DNA of 64,000 nt, from positions 172,820 to 236,819 of the forward strand of contig NW_019774692.1 of NCBI RefSeq assembly GCF_001039355.2, given 5' to 3'. This DNA is from Lingula anatina. Its lineage: Eukaryota > Brachiopoda > Lingulata > Lingulida > Lingulidae. The translations under genes and the position numbers were made by a program. The notes under the pieces are model-generated. The model had not been told where the DNA came from. It ran no database searches and saw only the letters and a program-made list of their open reading frames with translations. Position 1 is the first letter of the stretch. The number at the start of each line of letters is the position of its first letter. Shown here in pieces: positions 10,165 to 24,618 of the stretch.

Positions 10165-11217
10165 TTATGATTTTAAAATTAATGTTCAACCTAAAATAAA
10201 TGTTGTTACTATTAAAAAAGGAAATAATAAATAATCTTGTTTTTTATGACTAATTGGACGAATTATGTTTATAAATAATAATGTTGAATTTAATAAAACA
10301 AAAAACATAAACATTTTTTGTTCACCTGAAATAATTTCAACTAAACCTTCTTTTAAAACAAAATCAACACTTACAAAAGCAACAACATTAAATAAATGAC
10401 TACCTAAAACAGTACCAACTGCTGCTAATCCTAAACCTATTTGAAAAAATGAAAGTGAACTTCAAATTTCTGGACTAGATGTTAATGAACCAAATATCAA
10501 ACCACCTACTGTTTCAGAACTTAAATTATAATATTTTTTTATCTTTTCACTTATAGAAACAATAAATAACATTGAAATAACTAAAATAAAAATTAAAATT
10601 AAAATTAATGAAAATAATAAAACATTGTTTTTTTTATATTTAAAATAATATATTGTTTCTGTTTTAAATGAATCTTTTTTAGTTTTTTTTCTTCTAAAAT
10701 TTATTTCAAGATAAATCAAAAAAAATAAATAAATTAAAATTATAAAAATTGTCAAAATATTAACATGTGAAATTGTAAAATATTTAAAATTTTCTGGTAA
10801 TAATGTAACAAGAAAAAAAATAAAATTAAAAAAAATTACAAGTATAGAAATTCTTTTTAATGATTTTGATGTAGAAATAAAAAATAAATTTCTTATATAA
10901 AAACAATCTAATATACAAATTACAGTAATACTTAAAAAATTAGCACCTCAAATATTACTTAAAGCTTCTTTTACACCTTCTTTACCTTGTGTTGAAAAAG
11001 AATATATTGAAATAATTTCAGGTATAGAAGTAATAATTGATAAAAAAAATACACCTATAAAAATTGGACTAACATTTCTTTTTTTTAATATATTTACCAA
11101 TAAACGTGGAATTGTTATTGAAGAAACTAACATAAAAAAAACTCCTATTAAAAAAAGTATTCAAACCAAATTAATATTTAAGTTCTTAAAATAATCTTCT
11201 TTAAACAATATATCCAT
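10165..11217 (-). CDS. Sodium/calcium exchanger family membrane protein
   Basis: A 350-residue CaCA-superfamily antiporter with about ten membrane helices in two halves. Each half has its alpha-repeat acidic motif: TSIPEII near residue 50 and TSSPEIW near residue 250 (both variants of the family G-T-S-x-P-E). These glutamates bind the cations in NCX-type proteins. A second-half GTVLGSHLFN matches the family G-S-N-x-x-N helix with His in place of one Asn. It likely exports Ca2+ using Na+, though sodium versus proton coupling is not readable. Sits between secG and lgt with short gaps. Confidence 0.85.
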
Positions 11218-11222
11218 ATAAT

Positions 11223-12326
11223 TTAATATCTACTTTCATAAAATCAATTAACTGATCTAAATTTTTTAGGAAAAACAAATTGAAATAAAAATAAAAAAAT
11301 AATTGCAATTAAAATACAAATAATTAAAAAATAAATAGTTATTTCCATTGTGTCTTCTGTTTTTCTTAAAAATTGTAATCCCAAACGTAATGAGAAACTC
11401 AATATTACATATAAACAAGAAATTACTCCAACTTTAATAAATTTAAAATTTAATGGATTATTAATTCTTAATAATTCTCTTGAATCCCTTAAAAAATATA
11501 ATTTTATCTTTTTTATATTTCTTTTTCAAATTTTTTTTTCATTTAAAATTTTATTTAATTCTATATAAAAAAAATTTTGTGTATTTCAAATTTTTATAGC
11601 TTTAAAATCACTAGATTTTAAAGAACTTTTAAATGAATTATTTCAATAAATATTTTTTTGATTTAAATATTTTAAATATAGTTTTATTTTTATTAAAATA
11701 TTTTTTTCTTTTTTAACATTATTTAAAATATCTAATAATTTACTTTCTAAAAACTTATTATCAATTCATGGTTTTTTAGAAAAAAATTTATAAAAATTAG
11801 GTGCAATTAATAAAATAATTATTAAAATAATAAAATTACCAATACTTTCATATAAAAATAATGGTTCATTATTTTTACCTCAAATTTCATCATTTAAATA
11901 ATTACCAAACCTTCCAATAATTTGCATAATTAAAATTGATGGAATTAATCAATCAAATAAATATAATCTTGAAATTTTTGTTTTTCTTGAATATCAATTA
12001 AAAAAAAACAAAAAATAAATAAAACCAAATAAAAAACCACCATGAAAAGATAAACCTTTAAATCCATTATTAATTCCAAAGAAAAATTTAATTTTATCAT
12101 TTAAAGAATCAAAATCATTTAATTTATCTAAAAATTTATTATCATTTAAACTTCAAATTCTAAAACCTAATATTAAAAAAGGAATAGAAAACAAAGTTCC
12201 GATCATTAATTGAAAAATTAATGGAAAATTCTTTTTATATGAACTTAAAAATAAATATAAAAAAGAAAAAAAGAACGCAATTGATAAAATCAATCCATAA
12301 TAATTATTTGAAAGTTGTATATTCAT
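11223..12326 (-). CDS. lgt: Prolipoprotein diacylglyceryl transferase Lgt
   Basis: Transfers diacylglycerol from phosphatidylglycerol to the lipobox cysteine of lipoproteins, in the membrane. The diagnostic motifs are present: SFHGG (catalytic His region), GRFGNYLNDEIWG, and LYES. The protein has 367 residues, about 80-100 more than typical Lgt; the excess is a hydrophilic Lys/Asn-rich insertion after LYES, between the last membrane helices. No candidate lipoprotein with a lipobox was found elsewhere in this window. It follows secA with a 5-base gap and precedes the Na+/Ca2+ exchanger by 5. Confidence 0.93.
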
Positions 12327-12331
12327 TTTTT

Positions 12332-14695
12332 TTAATTAGTTACTTTTAAATATAAATTGTTTAAAAAGAAAAAAATTTTTTCCATACTTTCTTTTGCAAC
12401 ATCATTTTTAAGTTTTAAAAACATTTGTTCTAATTCTTCAATAAATTGTTGAAGCGGTCTTTTTTGTGCATATGCATGTAAAAATGAAGCTGATTTTATT
12501 TTTAAAATTTCATCTAAATGATCTGTTCAATGTTTATCTAAAGAAACTAATATTTTTTTTACAACTAAATCTGTAACTATTTTTTTTATTTTTTCATTTT
12601 CTACATCTGTAAATCATTTTCAATTATTTTGAAAATATTTTAAAAATAATTCTTTAACTTCATAAATTTGATATGTTTGTTTTTTTAAATCAAATTCTTG
12701 TGTTTCTAAAAAAACTTTTTTTTCTTTTAATAAATTATATATTTCATTCATTTCTTTAAATGAAATATAAAATTTATTTTTATCAATAATTTTTTTTAAT
12801 TCATTATTTAAATAATAATTAAATAATCTATAAATAAATTTAGAAAAATCTTTAACTGACATTAAAAAATCTCTTTGTTTATAAATAACTCTTCTTTGTT
12901 GTGCAATTATATTATCAAATTCAAGTAAAGATTTTCTTTGTTCAAAAGACATATTTTGTAATTTATTTTGTGCTTTTTTTATAATTTTTGTTAAAAATTT
13001 AGAAGAAATAACACTATCTTTTGAACTTAAAAACATAGATTTTAAATTTTTAGAGCCAAAACGTAAAAACAAAACATCATCTAAAGATAAATAAAATTGT
13101 GTTAAACCTGGTTGTCCTTGTCTTCCAGATCTTCCAATTAATTGTAAATCAATTCTTCTTGAATCATTTCTACTTAAAGAAATAAGAACCAATCCACCTA
13201 ATTCTTCTGATTTTTTATCTAATTTAATGTCAGTTCCACGTCCAGCCATGTTTGTTGCAATTGTAATTGATTTGTATTTTCCAGCATCTTTAATAATAGA
13301 TGCTTCATATTCATGTCTTTTTGCATTTAAAATATTATGTGGAATTCTCATTTTTTTTAAAATAAAAGAAATTTCTTCTGAAATTTCAACAGAATTTGTA
13401 CCCAATAAAACTGGTTGTCCTTTTTCATAATATTTTTTAAGAGACTTTGCAACTGCTAAATATTTATGTTTTTTATCATAAAAAATTAAATCATCTAAAT
13501 CTTTTCTTTGAATTGGTAAATTTGTAGGAACAGAAATTACATGCATATTATAAATTTCCATAAATTCATCTTTTTCTTCCATAGCTGTTCCTGTCATACC
13601 AGATATTTTTGAAAATAATCTAAAAAAATTTTGATATGTAACAGTAGCTAAAATAGCAGTTTCATCCTTAATTTCACAACCTTCTTTTGCTTCTAATGAT
13701 TGATGTAAACCTTCAGATAATGATCTATCTTCCATAATACGACCAGTAAATTTATCAATTAAAAAAATCTTATTATCTCTTACAACATAATCTATATTTT
13801 TTTTTAATAAAAAATTTGCATGTAATGCATTATTTATAAAATGATTTAATTCTGAATTTACAAAACTATAAAGATTTTCAATTTTAAAATTTACTTCTAC
13901 TTTTTTTACACCTTTTTTATTTAAAAAAATTCTTTGTGTTTCTCTATCAATTACATAATCATGATATTGTAATTTTTTTACAAAATTATCAACATCTTTA
14001 TATAAATTACTTCTATTTTTTGGTTTTCCAGAAATAATAAGTGGTGTTTGTGCTTCATCAATTAGAACTGAATCTACTTCATCAACAATAACATAAGAAA
14101 GTTTTTTTTGTATTTTTTCTTCAATTGATTGTTTCATATTATCACGTAAATAATCAAAACCAAGTTCTGAATTAGTTGCATAAATAACATTTTTTTCATA
14201 ATTTACTTTTTTTACTGATTCATCCATTTGTGATAAAACATTTCCAACTGTAATACCAAGAGAACCTAAAATTTGTTCATTATCTTCTTTATCACGTTTA
14301 ACAAGATATTCATTTACAGTTACAATATAAACTGGATTGCCTGTTAATGCATTTAAATAAATTGGTAATAATGCAGTTAATGTTTTACCTTCACCAGTTT
14401 TCATTTCTGCAACATTTCCATTATGTAAAATAATACCTCCAATTATTTGTACTTTATGTAATCTAAAACCTTTTTTACGTCTAATTGCTTCACAAATAAC
14501 TGCAAATGCATCTGGAAGAATATCATCAAGACTCTCTTTTTTATTTAATCTATTTTTAAATTCTAAAGTTTTATTCTTTAATTCTTCATCATTTAATTTT
14601 TCAATTTGTTCTCATTTTTTAAGAATTAAATTTGTTGTTTTTTTACATTGTTTTAAAACTCAATATTCTGATTTAAAAAATTTTAAAAAATTCAT
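12332..14695 (-). CDS. secA: Preprotein translocase ATPase SecA
   Basis: Motor of Sec-dependent export, 787 residues. Walker A is MKTGEGKTLTALLP near residue 98 and Walker B VDEVDSVLIDEAQTP; the helicase motif VI region DLQLIGRSGRQGQPG is intact, as is GMTGTA. Like other mollicute SecA proteins it is shorter than the E. coli protein and lacks the C-terminal zinc-binding tail. The start is the ATG at 14695; the region between 14695 and 14404 is open only with TGA as Trp. It lies between atpC (4-base gap) and lgt (5-base gap), so it may be transcribed with the ATP synthase operon. Confidence 0.97.
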
Positions 14696-14699
14696 AATT

Positions 14700-14957
14700 T
14701 TATTTAATTTCATCAACAATTACTATTGAAAAATTTTCACAAAATCTAAAAATACCTTTACCTAATTTAAAAACTTTTTTTATTTGATTAATTCTAAAAA
14801 TAATATTGGTATCATCAATAAAAGTAATAATTGGAATATGATTTGGTAAAATTGTTATTTCATCTTCATTATTTATTGAAATAGTTATTGAATCAACTAA
14901 ACCATTAAATACTTTTTTATCTTTTGTAAAAATTTCTAAATTTATTTTATTTTTCAT
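14700..14957 (-). CDS. atpC: ATP synthase epsilon subunit
   Basis: F1 epsilon, 85 residues from the ATG at 14957; an in-frame ATG at 14996 would give 98. I prefer 14957 because the family N-terminal strand (NLEIFTKDKKVFNG) begins right there. The beta-sandwich is present, including ILPNHIPIIT, the counterpart of the family L-P-x-H-x-P segment. It ends at the sandwich, so the regulatory C-terminal helical domain of longer epsilons is missing. That domain inhibits ATP hydrolysis in other bacteria, so hydrolysis here may be less restrained, in line with a synthase run as an ATP-driven ion pump. Last gene of the atp cluster. Confidence 0.88.
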   Translation of the reverse strand: MKNKINLEIFTKDKKVFNGLVDSITISINNEDEITILPNHIPIITFIDDTNIIFRINQIKKVFKLGKGIFRFCENFSIVIVDEIK

Positions 14958-15092
14958 TATATTGTTAAATTTATTATTAATAAAAATTATTTTCAATAAT
15001 ATTTAATATTGTTATTAAGTATATTATATTATTTTTAAAAAATAGATTTTTATCTAATTTTAAATAAAAAATTTAAAAAAATACAAAATTTA

Positions 15093-17454
<2,362 letters not shown>

Positions 17455-17457
17455 TAT

Positions 17458-18984
17458 TTAAAATGTTTTTTTGAATTCAAAAATAAATTTATTTATTTCT
17501 TGTAACAACTTTAATTCTTGATGTTCAGTTATTTCTTTATTTTTAATAATTTTTTGAATTCAATCTAATTTTGTTTTTGAAAGTTGTTCAAAATACAATT
17601 TTAATTCATCAATAAATTTAGTTATTTTTTCAATTTCAATATTTTTAATTAAATTTTTCTTAATTACAAACAAAATAATTGCCATAATTCATTGTTCTAT
17701 TCCACATGCTTCTTTTTGTTTTAAAATTTCAACTATTTTTTGTCCATTTTTTAAAATTTCCTGTGTAACCTTATCCAATGAACCACCAAATCTTGAAAAT
17801 GATTCTAATTCACGATATTGTGCAATATCAAGTTTTAATGAACCAATCATTTGTTTAATTGATTTTATTTGTGCACTTGAACCTACACGTGAAACAGACA
17901 ATCCTAAATCAATTGCTGGTTTAATTCCTAAATTAAATAAATCATTTAATAAAAATATTTGTCCATCTGTAATAGAAATTATATTTGTTGGAATATATGC
18001 TGAAATATCTTCTAATTGTGTCTCAATAATAGGAAGTGCAGTAATAGATCCACCTCCATATTTATCATCTAATTTAACAGCTCTTTCTAACAATCTAGAA
18101 TGTAAATAAAAAATATCACCAGGATATGCTTCACGTCCTGGACTTCTAGATAAAAGTAATGAAAGACTTCTATATGCAATTGCATGTTTTGTTAAATCAT
18201 CAAAAACAATTAAAACATCTTTACCATTATTCATAAAATACTCTGCTAAAGTAATACCTGAAAATGGTGCAATATATTTCATACCTTCTGAAACAGAAGC
18301 AGATGCTGAAACAATTATTGTATAATCCATTGCATTATGTTCTTTTAGTTTTTGTTCAACTTCTAAAATGGTAGAAGTTTTTTGTCCAATAGCTACATAA
18401 ATGCAAATTACATCTTTACCTTTTTGATTAATTATTGTATCAATTGCAATTGCTGACTTACCAGTTTGACGATCACCTATAATTAATTCACGTTGTCCCT
18501 TACCAATTGGAATTAATGCATCAATTGCTAAAATTCCTGTTTCTAAAGGTTGGTCAACAGATTTACGTGTAATAACACCTGGTGCAACTTTTTCAATTAC
18601 TTCAAATTTATTAGTTTGAAATTGTAAACCTGAATCTAATGTTATACCAATTGGATTTATGATTCTACCAAGGAACTTTTCACTTACTGGTACAGAAATT
18701 AATTTATTTGTAGATGTAATACCATCATTTTCTTTAATTGTTTCAACTTTATCAAGTAAAAAAATACCTACAGAATTTGATTCTAATGAAAAAACAATAC
18801 CTGTTGCTCCACTATCAAAAATAACAGTTTCTAAATATGATACATCTTTTAATCCTTGTGCAATAACAATTCCATCACCAACAGAAATAACCTTACCTTT
18901 TTTTGAAATGTTTATTTTTAAATCATAGTTTTCAATTTTCTTTTGTATTATTTTTGTTATTTCTGTAATTTTTGTATTTTTCAT
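17458..18984 (-). CDS. atpA: ATP synthase alpha subunit
   Basis: Non-catalytic nucleotide-binding F1 subunit, 508 residues. Walker [14 protein letters not shown], the VSRVGSSAQ arginine-finger region and [10 protein letters not shown]-type segment (here [10 protein letters not shown]) are intact. The C-terminal helical domain continues past an in-frame TGA (CGIEQ-W). Length is standard. It sits 4 bases after atpH and 3 bases before atpG in the canonical operon order. Confidence 0.97.
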
Positions 18985-18988
18985 AATT

Positions 18989-19540
18989 TTAATTTTTTAA
19001 TAATTCTTTTTCTAAATTATCTAATTTATTTTTAATTGAATTATCTCATTTATATTCACCAACTTTAACTAATATTCCGCCTATAAGTTTATTATCTAAA
19101 TAATTTGAAAGTTTTACATCCTTATTTAAAAATTTACTAATTTTTTTTTCAATATTTAAAATATATTTTTCTTCCAATTTAATAACAGAAAAAATTTCAC
19201 CATGTTTAATATTTAAAACATATTCAAAATATAAAATTATTTTTTTCAATACTAAAATAAATAAATAAATTTTTTCGTCATCAATCATAATTGAAAATAA
19301 ATTAATTCATCTTTTATCTAAAAAATCTTTAAATAAATCATTTATTATTTTTTTAGATTCTATTTTTTTTTCATTTTTTAAAACTTGAAAAAATAATTCA
19401 TTTTTATTTTTAATAAATATTTCTATTAAAATTAATGCAGATTTATAATTTTCTTGTTTAACTTTTTTTGTTTCTTTTTCAAAACATAAATAAAAAGATT
19501 TTGAATAAACAATTACAAAAAAATTTTCTCTATTTTTCAT
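18989..19540 (-). CDS. atpH: ATP synthase delta subunit
   Basis: Peripheral stalk protein connecting b to alpha, 183 residues, poorly conserved in sequence as usual. Support comes from position between atpF and atpA, length, and the C-terminal [23 protein letters not shown], matching the family signature for a final G-G-x-x-x-x-x-G-x-x-x-x-D-x-S-x-x-x-x-L. Two in-frame TGA codons encode Trp. Its ATG follows the atpF stop directly. Confidence 0.9.
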
Positions 19541-20053
19541 CTAAATACTATTATCTAATTCTTTAATAAAATCATCAATCATTTTTTTATGTTTTGTTTC
19601 ATTCATTTCTTCTTCTAATATTTTTTTTGATAAAAGAATTGAATTTTTAACAATTGATTCTTTTGATTTATAATAAGAATCTTTTATAATTTTATTTGCA
19701 TCAATTTTTGCATTTTGAATAATTTCTTTTCTGAAATTTTCAGATTTTAATATTTCTTTTTTTAATTTTTCATTTATTTCTAAAATTGATTTTTCTTCAA
19801 ACTTTTTGATTTTTTCTTTAGAAATAGAAATTGCTTTTTCTTGTTTTCTTTTTAAAAAATCTGCTTGTTTTAAATTTTCTTCAGTTTTATCTTTAATATC
19901 TAATAAATATTTTGATCTTCTATCCAATCATTTACTAAATGGATTGTATAAAAAAACTGTAAAAAATATAATTAATATTACTGCAACAATTATTTGTGCA
20001 ACTATTAATGGAAAATCCATTTTAAAAAATTGATCAATACCTTTAACTTCCAT
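19541..20053 (-). CDS. atpF: ATP synthase b subunit
   Basis: Peripheral stalk, 170 residues: one N-terminal membrane helix (VAQIIVAVILIIFFTVFLYNP) followed by a long charged helix running to the end. The motif NPFSKWLDRRSKYLL after the helix matches the family N-x-P-x-x-x-L-x-x-R-x-x-x-I segment; the Trp there is TGA-encoded. The start ATG at 20053 is preceded by 45 non-coding bases after atpE. No lipobox is seen, unlike the b subunit of some mycoplasmas, which is a lipoprotein. Confidence 0.93.
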
Positions 20054-20098
20054 ATTAAAATTTTAGTTTTTCTTTCTTAATTTTAAAAATTAATATTA

Positions 20099-20341
<243 letters not shown>

Positions 20342-20378
20342 TTAAAAATTATATAACTTTTTTAATTTTAATTTATTT

Positions 20379-21128
20379 TTATTTTGTTTTAATTTCAGGC
20401 ATTTGTAAAGACCAATATGTAAGTGTTAAAATTACAAAAATAAATGAATGTAAAACACCACTAAAAAAATCAAAATATAAATGTAATGGTGAAACTCAAA
20501 TTAAAATTATTGGACTATAGTTACCATAAGTAGGTATAGCATTATACACTAACATTAAAATTATTGTTCCGGCAACTAAATTTCCAAAAAAACGGAATGA
20601 AATTGAAATAAATGATGTAATTAATGACATTAAATCTAAAGGATTTAATAATATTAAAAAGAATTTTATTTTTTTAAATAAAATACCAAATACAAAACAA
20701 CCAATTAACATAATAAAACCTAAAGTTAAAACAGATGAAATATTAGTTAATGGAGATACAAAACCAATAACAGATAATACATTTGCAAGATTCATATAAA
20801 AAAGTAAAAATAAAATATATGAAGAAACTTTTTTATACTTTTTACCTAAAATTTGTACAACCATTTTTTGTATTTGAAATAAAATTATTTCTGTTAATAA
20901 TAAAAAACCACTTGATACTTCATTTTCTTTTTTATTCTTCACTTTAAAATAAATAAAAAGTGAAAAAACAATACCTATTATTAAAATTAAACATAAACTT
21001 ATTCACATTAGAATTTCATTTTTAATTTCTCACAATTCTTTGTCTCAAAATATATCTCAATATTCTTTTTCTCAAAACTTATAATTTTTTATAAGTTTGT
21101 CTCATGTATCAGTTTTATTTTTTTCCAT
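20379..21128 (-). CDS. atpB: ATP synthase a subunit
   Basis: Membrane stator that forms the ion half-channels, 249 residues with five to six helices. The essential arginine is in ISFRFFGNLVAG near residue 175, and the last helix region includes YWSLQMPEIKTK at the C terminus. The N terminus is hydrophilic and unusually Trp-rich, with seven Trp codons in the first 45 codons, all TGA. First gene of the minus-strand atp operon; a TATAAT box lies 15 bases upstream of the ATG. Confidence 0.93.
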
Positions 21129-21142
21129 ATGCTTTTAAAGTT

Positions 21143-21148
21143 ATTATA
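21143..21148 (-). promoter_or_regulatory. Candidate -10 box for the atp operon
   Basis: A perfect TATAAT on the minus strand, 14 bases before the atpB ATG, in the 55-base divergent gap between atpB and upp. No convincing -35 box is seen, which is common in mollicutes. Confidence 0.5.
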
Positions 21149-21169
21149 AGAAAAATATTACTTTTATAT

Positions 21170-21175
21170 TATAAT
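21170..21175 (+). promoter_or_regulatory. Candidate -10 box for upp
   Basis: A perfect TATAAT on the plus strand ending 8 bases before the upp ATG. Transcription from it would give an mRNA with almost no leader, and no ribosome-binding site precedes the ATG. Confidence 0.5.
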
Positions 21176-21183
21176 TTTTATAA

Positions 21184-21816
21184 ATGATAAATAAAAAAGT
21201 AAAAATAATAAACAGTCCTTTAATTGAACATTATTTTTCAATTGTTAGAAACAAAAACTCTAATTTAAAAGATTTTAGATTTGCATTTAAAAAAATAAAT
21301 GAATTAATTGTTAATGAAATTTCAAAAGATTTTCAAACTGAAAATATTGAAATTGAAACACCATTAGAAAAAACCATTTGTAAAAAAATAAAAAATAAAA
21401 TTGTTTTATTACCAATTTTAAGAGCTGGTTTAATTATGTTAGATGGTTTTAAAAATATGATTCCATTTTCATTAATTGGACATATTGGTTTTTTTAGAGA
21501 TAAAAAAAATTATAAAATACATAAATATTATTTTCAAATCCCAAAACATGAAAAAAATGATCAAATTATTATTTTAGATACAATGATTGCAACTGGAAAT
21601 ACAATTTTAAAAGCAATTGAAGAAATAAAAAAAGAAACTGATGCAAAAATAACAGTTGTTTCAATTAATAGTTGTAATGAAGGTATTGAAAATATATTAA
21701 AATCATTTCCTGAAATTAAAATTTATACTGTAAAAATAGATCCAAAACTAAATAATAAAAAATATATTGTCCCTGGTATAGGAGATGCTGGTGATCGTTT
21801 TTTTGGAACTGAATAA
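21184..21816 (+). CDS. upp: Uracil phosphoribosyltransferase
   Basis: Converts uracil and PRPP to UMP in pyrimidine salvage, 210 residues. Conserved segments: PILRAGLIMLDGF, the PRPP-binding loop IILDTMIATGNT (family DPMLATG) and the C-terminal VPGIGDAGDRFFGTE (family PGLGDAGDRIFGT). The first gene of the only plus-strand block, divergent from the ATP synthase operon; in many Firmicutes upp precedes atpI-atpB on the same strand, so the synteny is kept but inverted. Confidence 0.97.
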   Translation: MINKKVKIINSPLIEHYFSIVRNKNSNLKDFRFAFKKINELIVNEISKDFQTENIEIETPLEKTICKKIKNKIVLLPILRAGLIMLDGFKNMIPFSLIGHIGFFRDKKNYKIHKYYFQIPKHEKNDQIIILDTMIATGNTILKAIEEIKKETDAKITVVSINSCNEGIENILKSFPEIKIYTVKIDPKLNNKKYIVPGIGDAGDRFFGTE

Positions 21817-22159
21817 AATAAATTATTTTTTTAAAAAAAATATAAAAAAAATATTTTTAATTTTAATTATTTCTATATTTTTTTTATTAGATATTTTTTT
21901 AAAAGAAAAAATAAATTGAATTTTTAATTTTTGGTTTGTTTTTTCTTTTAGTTTTTTTTTAATATTAATTAATAAAAAAATAAAAATAAATAAAAAATAT
22001 ATATGATTTTCTTTAATATTAAAATATTTTATTTATTTATTGATAGTTTTTTTATCTTGAATTTTTATAAATATATTAAAAATACATTTTTTATTTAATT
22101 GAATACCAATAATAATTAATATTTTTTTATTATTTTTTTATTGTCTTTTTAATATATAA
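21803..22159 (+). CDS. Probable ATP synthase subunit I-like membrane protein (AtpI)
   Basis: A 118-codon frame, open with TGA as Trp at five places, overlapping the last 14 bases of upp. It has no ATG near its beginning; TTG at 21803 is the best start, CTG at 21809 an alternative. The product is almost entirely hydrophobic with four predicted membrane helices separated by short Lys/Asn stretches, the topology of AtpI, a c-ring assembly factor. AtpI has no strong motif, so the call rests on topology and on lying between upp and the atp operon. It could also be an unrelated membrane protein, but uninterrupted coding length in such A+T-rich DNA argues that it is real. Confidence 0.45.
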
Positions 22160-22232
22160 AATAATAATAACATTTGTATATATAATAAAAAATAAAAATT
22201 CTATAATAATTTATATAAATTAATATAATAAA

Positions 22233-23279
22233 ATGAAAAAAAATTTTTTAATATCACATTCTTTTTTAAATAAAAACAAAAAAATATATTGAATAAAATT
22301 TATAAGTTCTTTAATTTGTGCAAATTTAATTCTTGTTTTAATTTATAGCAAAATTGTTTTATCAAATAAAATTTATATACCATCATACTATTTTTTTTCA
22401 CAAACTTTTTATAACATTGCAATAAATAAAATAGAAAATAAAGTAATGTTTGGTTTTAACATTCCACTTATAATTTTTTATATATCAGCATTTATATTAA
22501 ATATTCCATTATTTATTTTTTCATACTATAAATTAGGAAAAAGATTTACATATAAATCAATGATTTCAGTTTTAATTTGATTTATTATTGGTTTAATTTT
22601 ATCAATTAATGCAGTTGATAAATGATTACAAGATATATTTAGATTTGATGTATTACATGATCATAAAACAAATAAAGAAAAAGTAGAAGTAGTTGGATAT
22701 TACATAGTTGCTATTTTTTCTGGTATTTGTGTTGGATTAGGATCAAGTATTATTTGAAAAAAACAAATATCAGGTGGTGGATTAGATTTTATTTATACAT
22801 ATTTTGCAACAAAAAAAAAGAAAGAAATACATAAAATTTCAACATTAATTAATTTTGTAACTGTTTCATTTTCAATTTTATTAAATGAATACTTTCTTAA
22901 AACTGAAGATGCAATTGAAAGTTTAGATGTTTTTGTATTATTATTAATTGCAGCACTATTATTTGGTTATTCATATTCTTGAATGTTAAATTATTTATAT
23001 CCAAAATTTAAATTAGTAAATCTAATAATAATTACAGAAAAATATGAAGAAATAAGAAATGAAATAATCAACAATTTTAAACGTAGTGGTAATATAATTA
23101 ATGTTAAAGGTTTATATGAAAAAAAAAATAAAAAAATAATATTAACAACACTTACATATTTGGAAAAAATTAAACTTGAAAAAAAAATAAAAAAAATAGA
23201 TCCAAATGTATTTTTAACATCAAATACATTGGTGGATATAAGTGGGAATTTTGAGATAAAGGCAAATGATGATGATTAA
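22233..23279 (+). CDS. YitT family membrane protein
   Basis: A 348-residue protein: about six membrane helices (residues 20-260) followed by a soluble C-terminal domain of about 85 residues. Conserved parts include GICVGLGSSIIWKKQISGGGLDFI, matching the YitT G-x-G-x-G-x-x-x-x-x-x-x-GGxD pattern, and the C-terminal IITEKYEEIRNEI with KGLYEKKNKKIILTTL, the DUF2179 domain. Function of the family is unknown; transport has been suggested. Its end overlaps the asnS start. Confidence 0.85.
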
Positions 23280-24615
23280 AGAAATAAAAAAAAATTATAA
23301 AAATTTTTTAGATAAAAAAATAACCTTAAAAGGTTGAATAAGAAAACATAGAATTGGTAAAGATACATCTTTTATAGTTTTAACAGATGGTTCAACATTA
23401 AAAGATATTCAAGTAATTTATAAAAAAAATAATAATGAATATAAAAATATAAATAAATGATTTATTGGTTCTGCAATTGAAGTTACTGGTTTAATTACAA
23501 AAGCAAAAAATGAAATAGAAATTGTTGAATTAAATTTAATTTCTGCAAAATTATTATCAAAAACTGATGAAAGTTATTTTTTACAAAACAAAAAACATAG
23601 TTTAGAATTTTTAAGAAAAAACAGTGATTTAAGATCTAGAAGTAAATTATTTCAAGCAATATTTACTATAAGAAATTCACTTTTTTTTGCAGTACATAAA
23701 TATTTTCAAGAAAAAAACTACCATTTTTTAACTGCACCATTAATAACAGATAATGATTGTGAAGGTGCTGGAGAAAGTTTTTTTGTAAATAATTCATTAG
23801 ATAATGAAAGTTTATTTTTCAAAAAAATTGCAAAGTTAACAGTAAGTGGTCAATTACATGCTGAAGCTTTTGCTCAATGTTTTAAATATGTTTATACTTT
23901 TGGTCCAACATTTAGAGCAGATAAATCAAAAACAAGATATCATGCATCAGAATTTTGAATGATTGAACCTGAAGTAGCATTTTATAAAATAAATGATTGT
24001 ATAGACATGGCTGAAGATTTCTTAAAAAATGTAATAAAATTTGTTTTAGAAAAAAATAAAAATGAATTAGAATACCTATCAAATAAAACAAATCAAAATA
24101 TAATAAAAAAATTAGAATCTTTTGTTTCTAAAGAATGAGGAAGATTAGAATATAAAGAAATTATTGATATTTTATTAAAAAATAAAGACAAATTTGAAAA
24201 CCAAGACATAAAATGAGGTATGGACTTAGAAAAAGAACATGAAATGTTTATATGTGAACATTTAAATAAACCAGTTTTTGTAAAAAACTTTCCAAAAGAA
24301 ATTAAATCTTTTTATATGAAATTAAATGATGACAATAAAACAGTAGCATCATATGATTTACTAGTTAATGGAATTGGTGAAATGATTGGTGGAAGTCAAC
24401 GGGAAGATAACTATGAATTTCTTGTAAAAAAAATGAATGATAAAAACATACCTATCAAAGGTTTGGAATGATATGTAAATTTAAGAAAAAATGGTTTTGC
24501 CCCATCAACAGGTTTTGGACTAGGATTTGATAGATTATTAATGTTTGTAACTAATACAAAAAATATACGTGATGTAATTCCATTTTATGTAGGTTATGAA
24601 ACATTAAACTATTAA
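23266..24615 (+). CDS. asnS: Asparaginyl-tRNA synthetase
   Basis: Class II synthetase, 447-449 residues, with an N-terminal OB fold (KITLKGWIRKHR) and the catalytic core. Motif 2 is [21 protein letters not shown]-like, split here only by a TGA Trp, and motif 3 is [12 protein letters not shown]. Three in-frame ATGs overlap the end of the YitT gene (23266, 23269, 23272); an AAAGG at about 23258-23262 favours the second or third. Presence of the enzyme implies direct charging of tRNA-Asn. Confidence 0.96.
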
Positions 24616-24618
24616 AAA

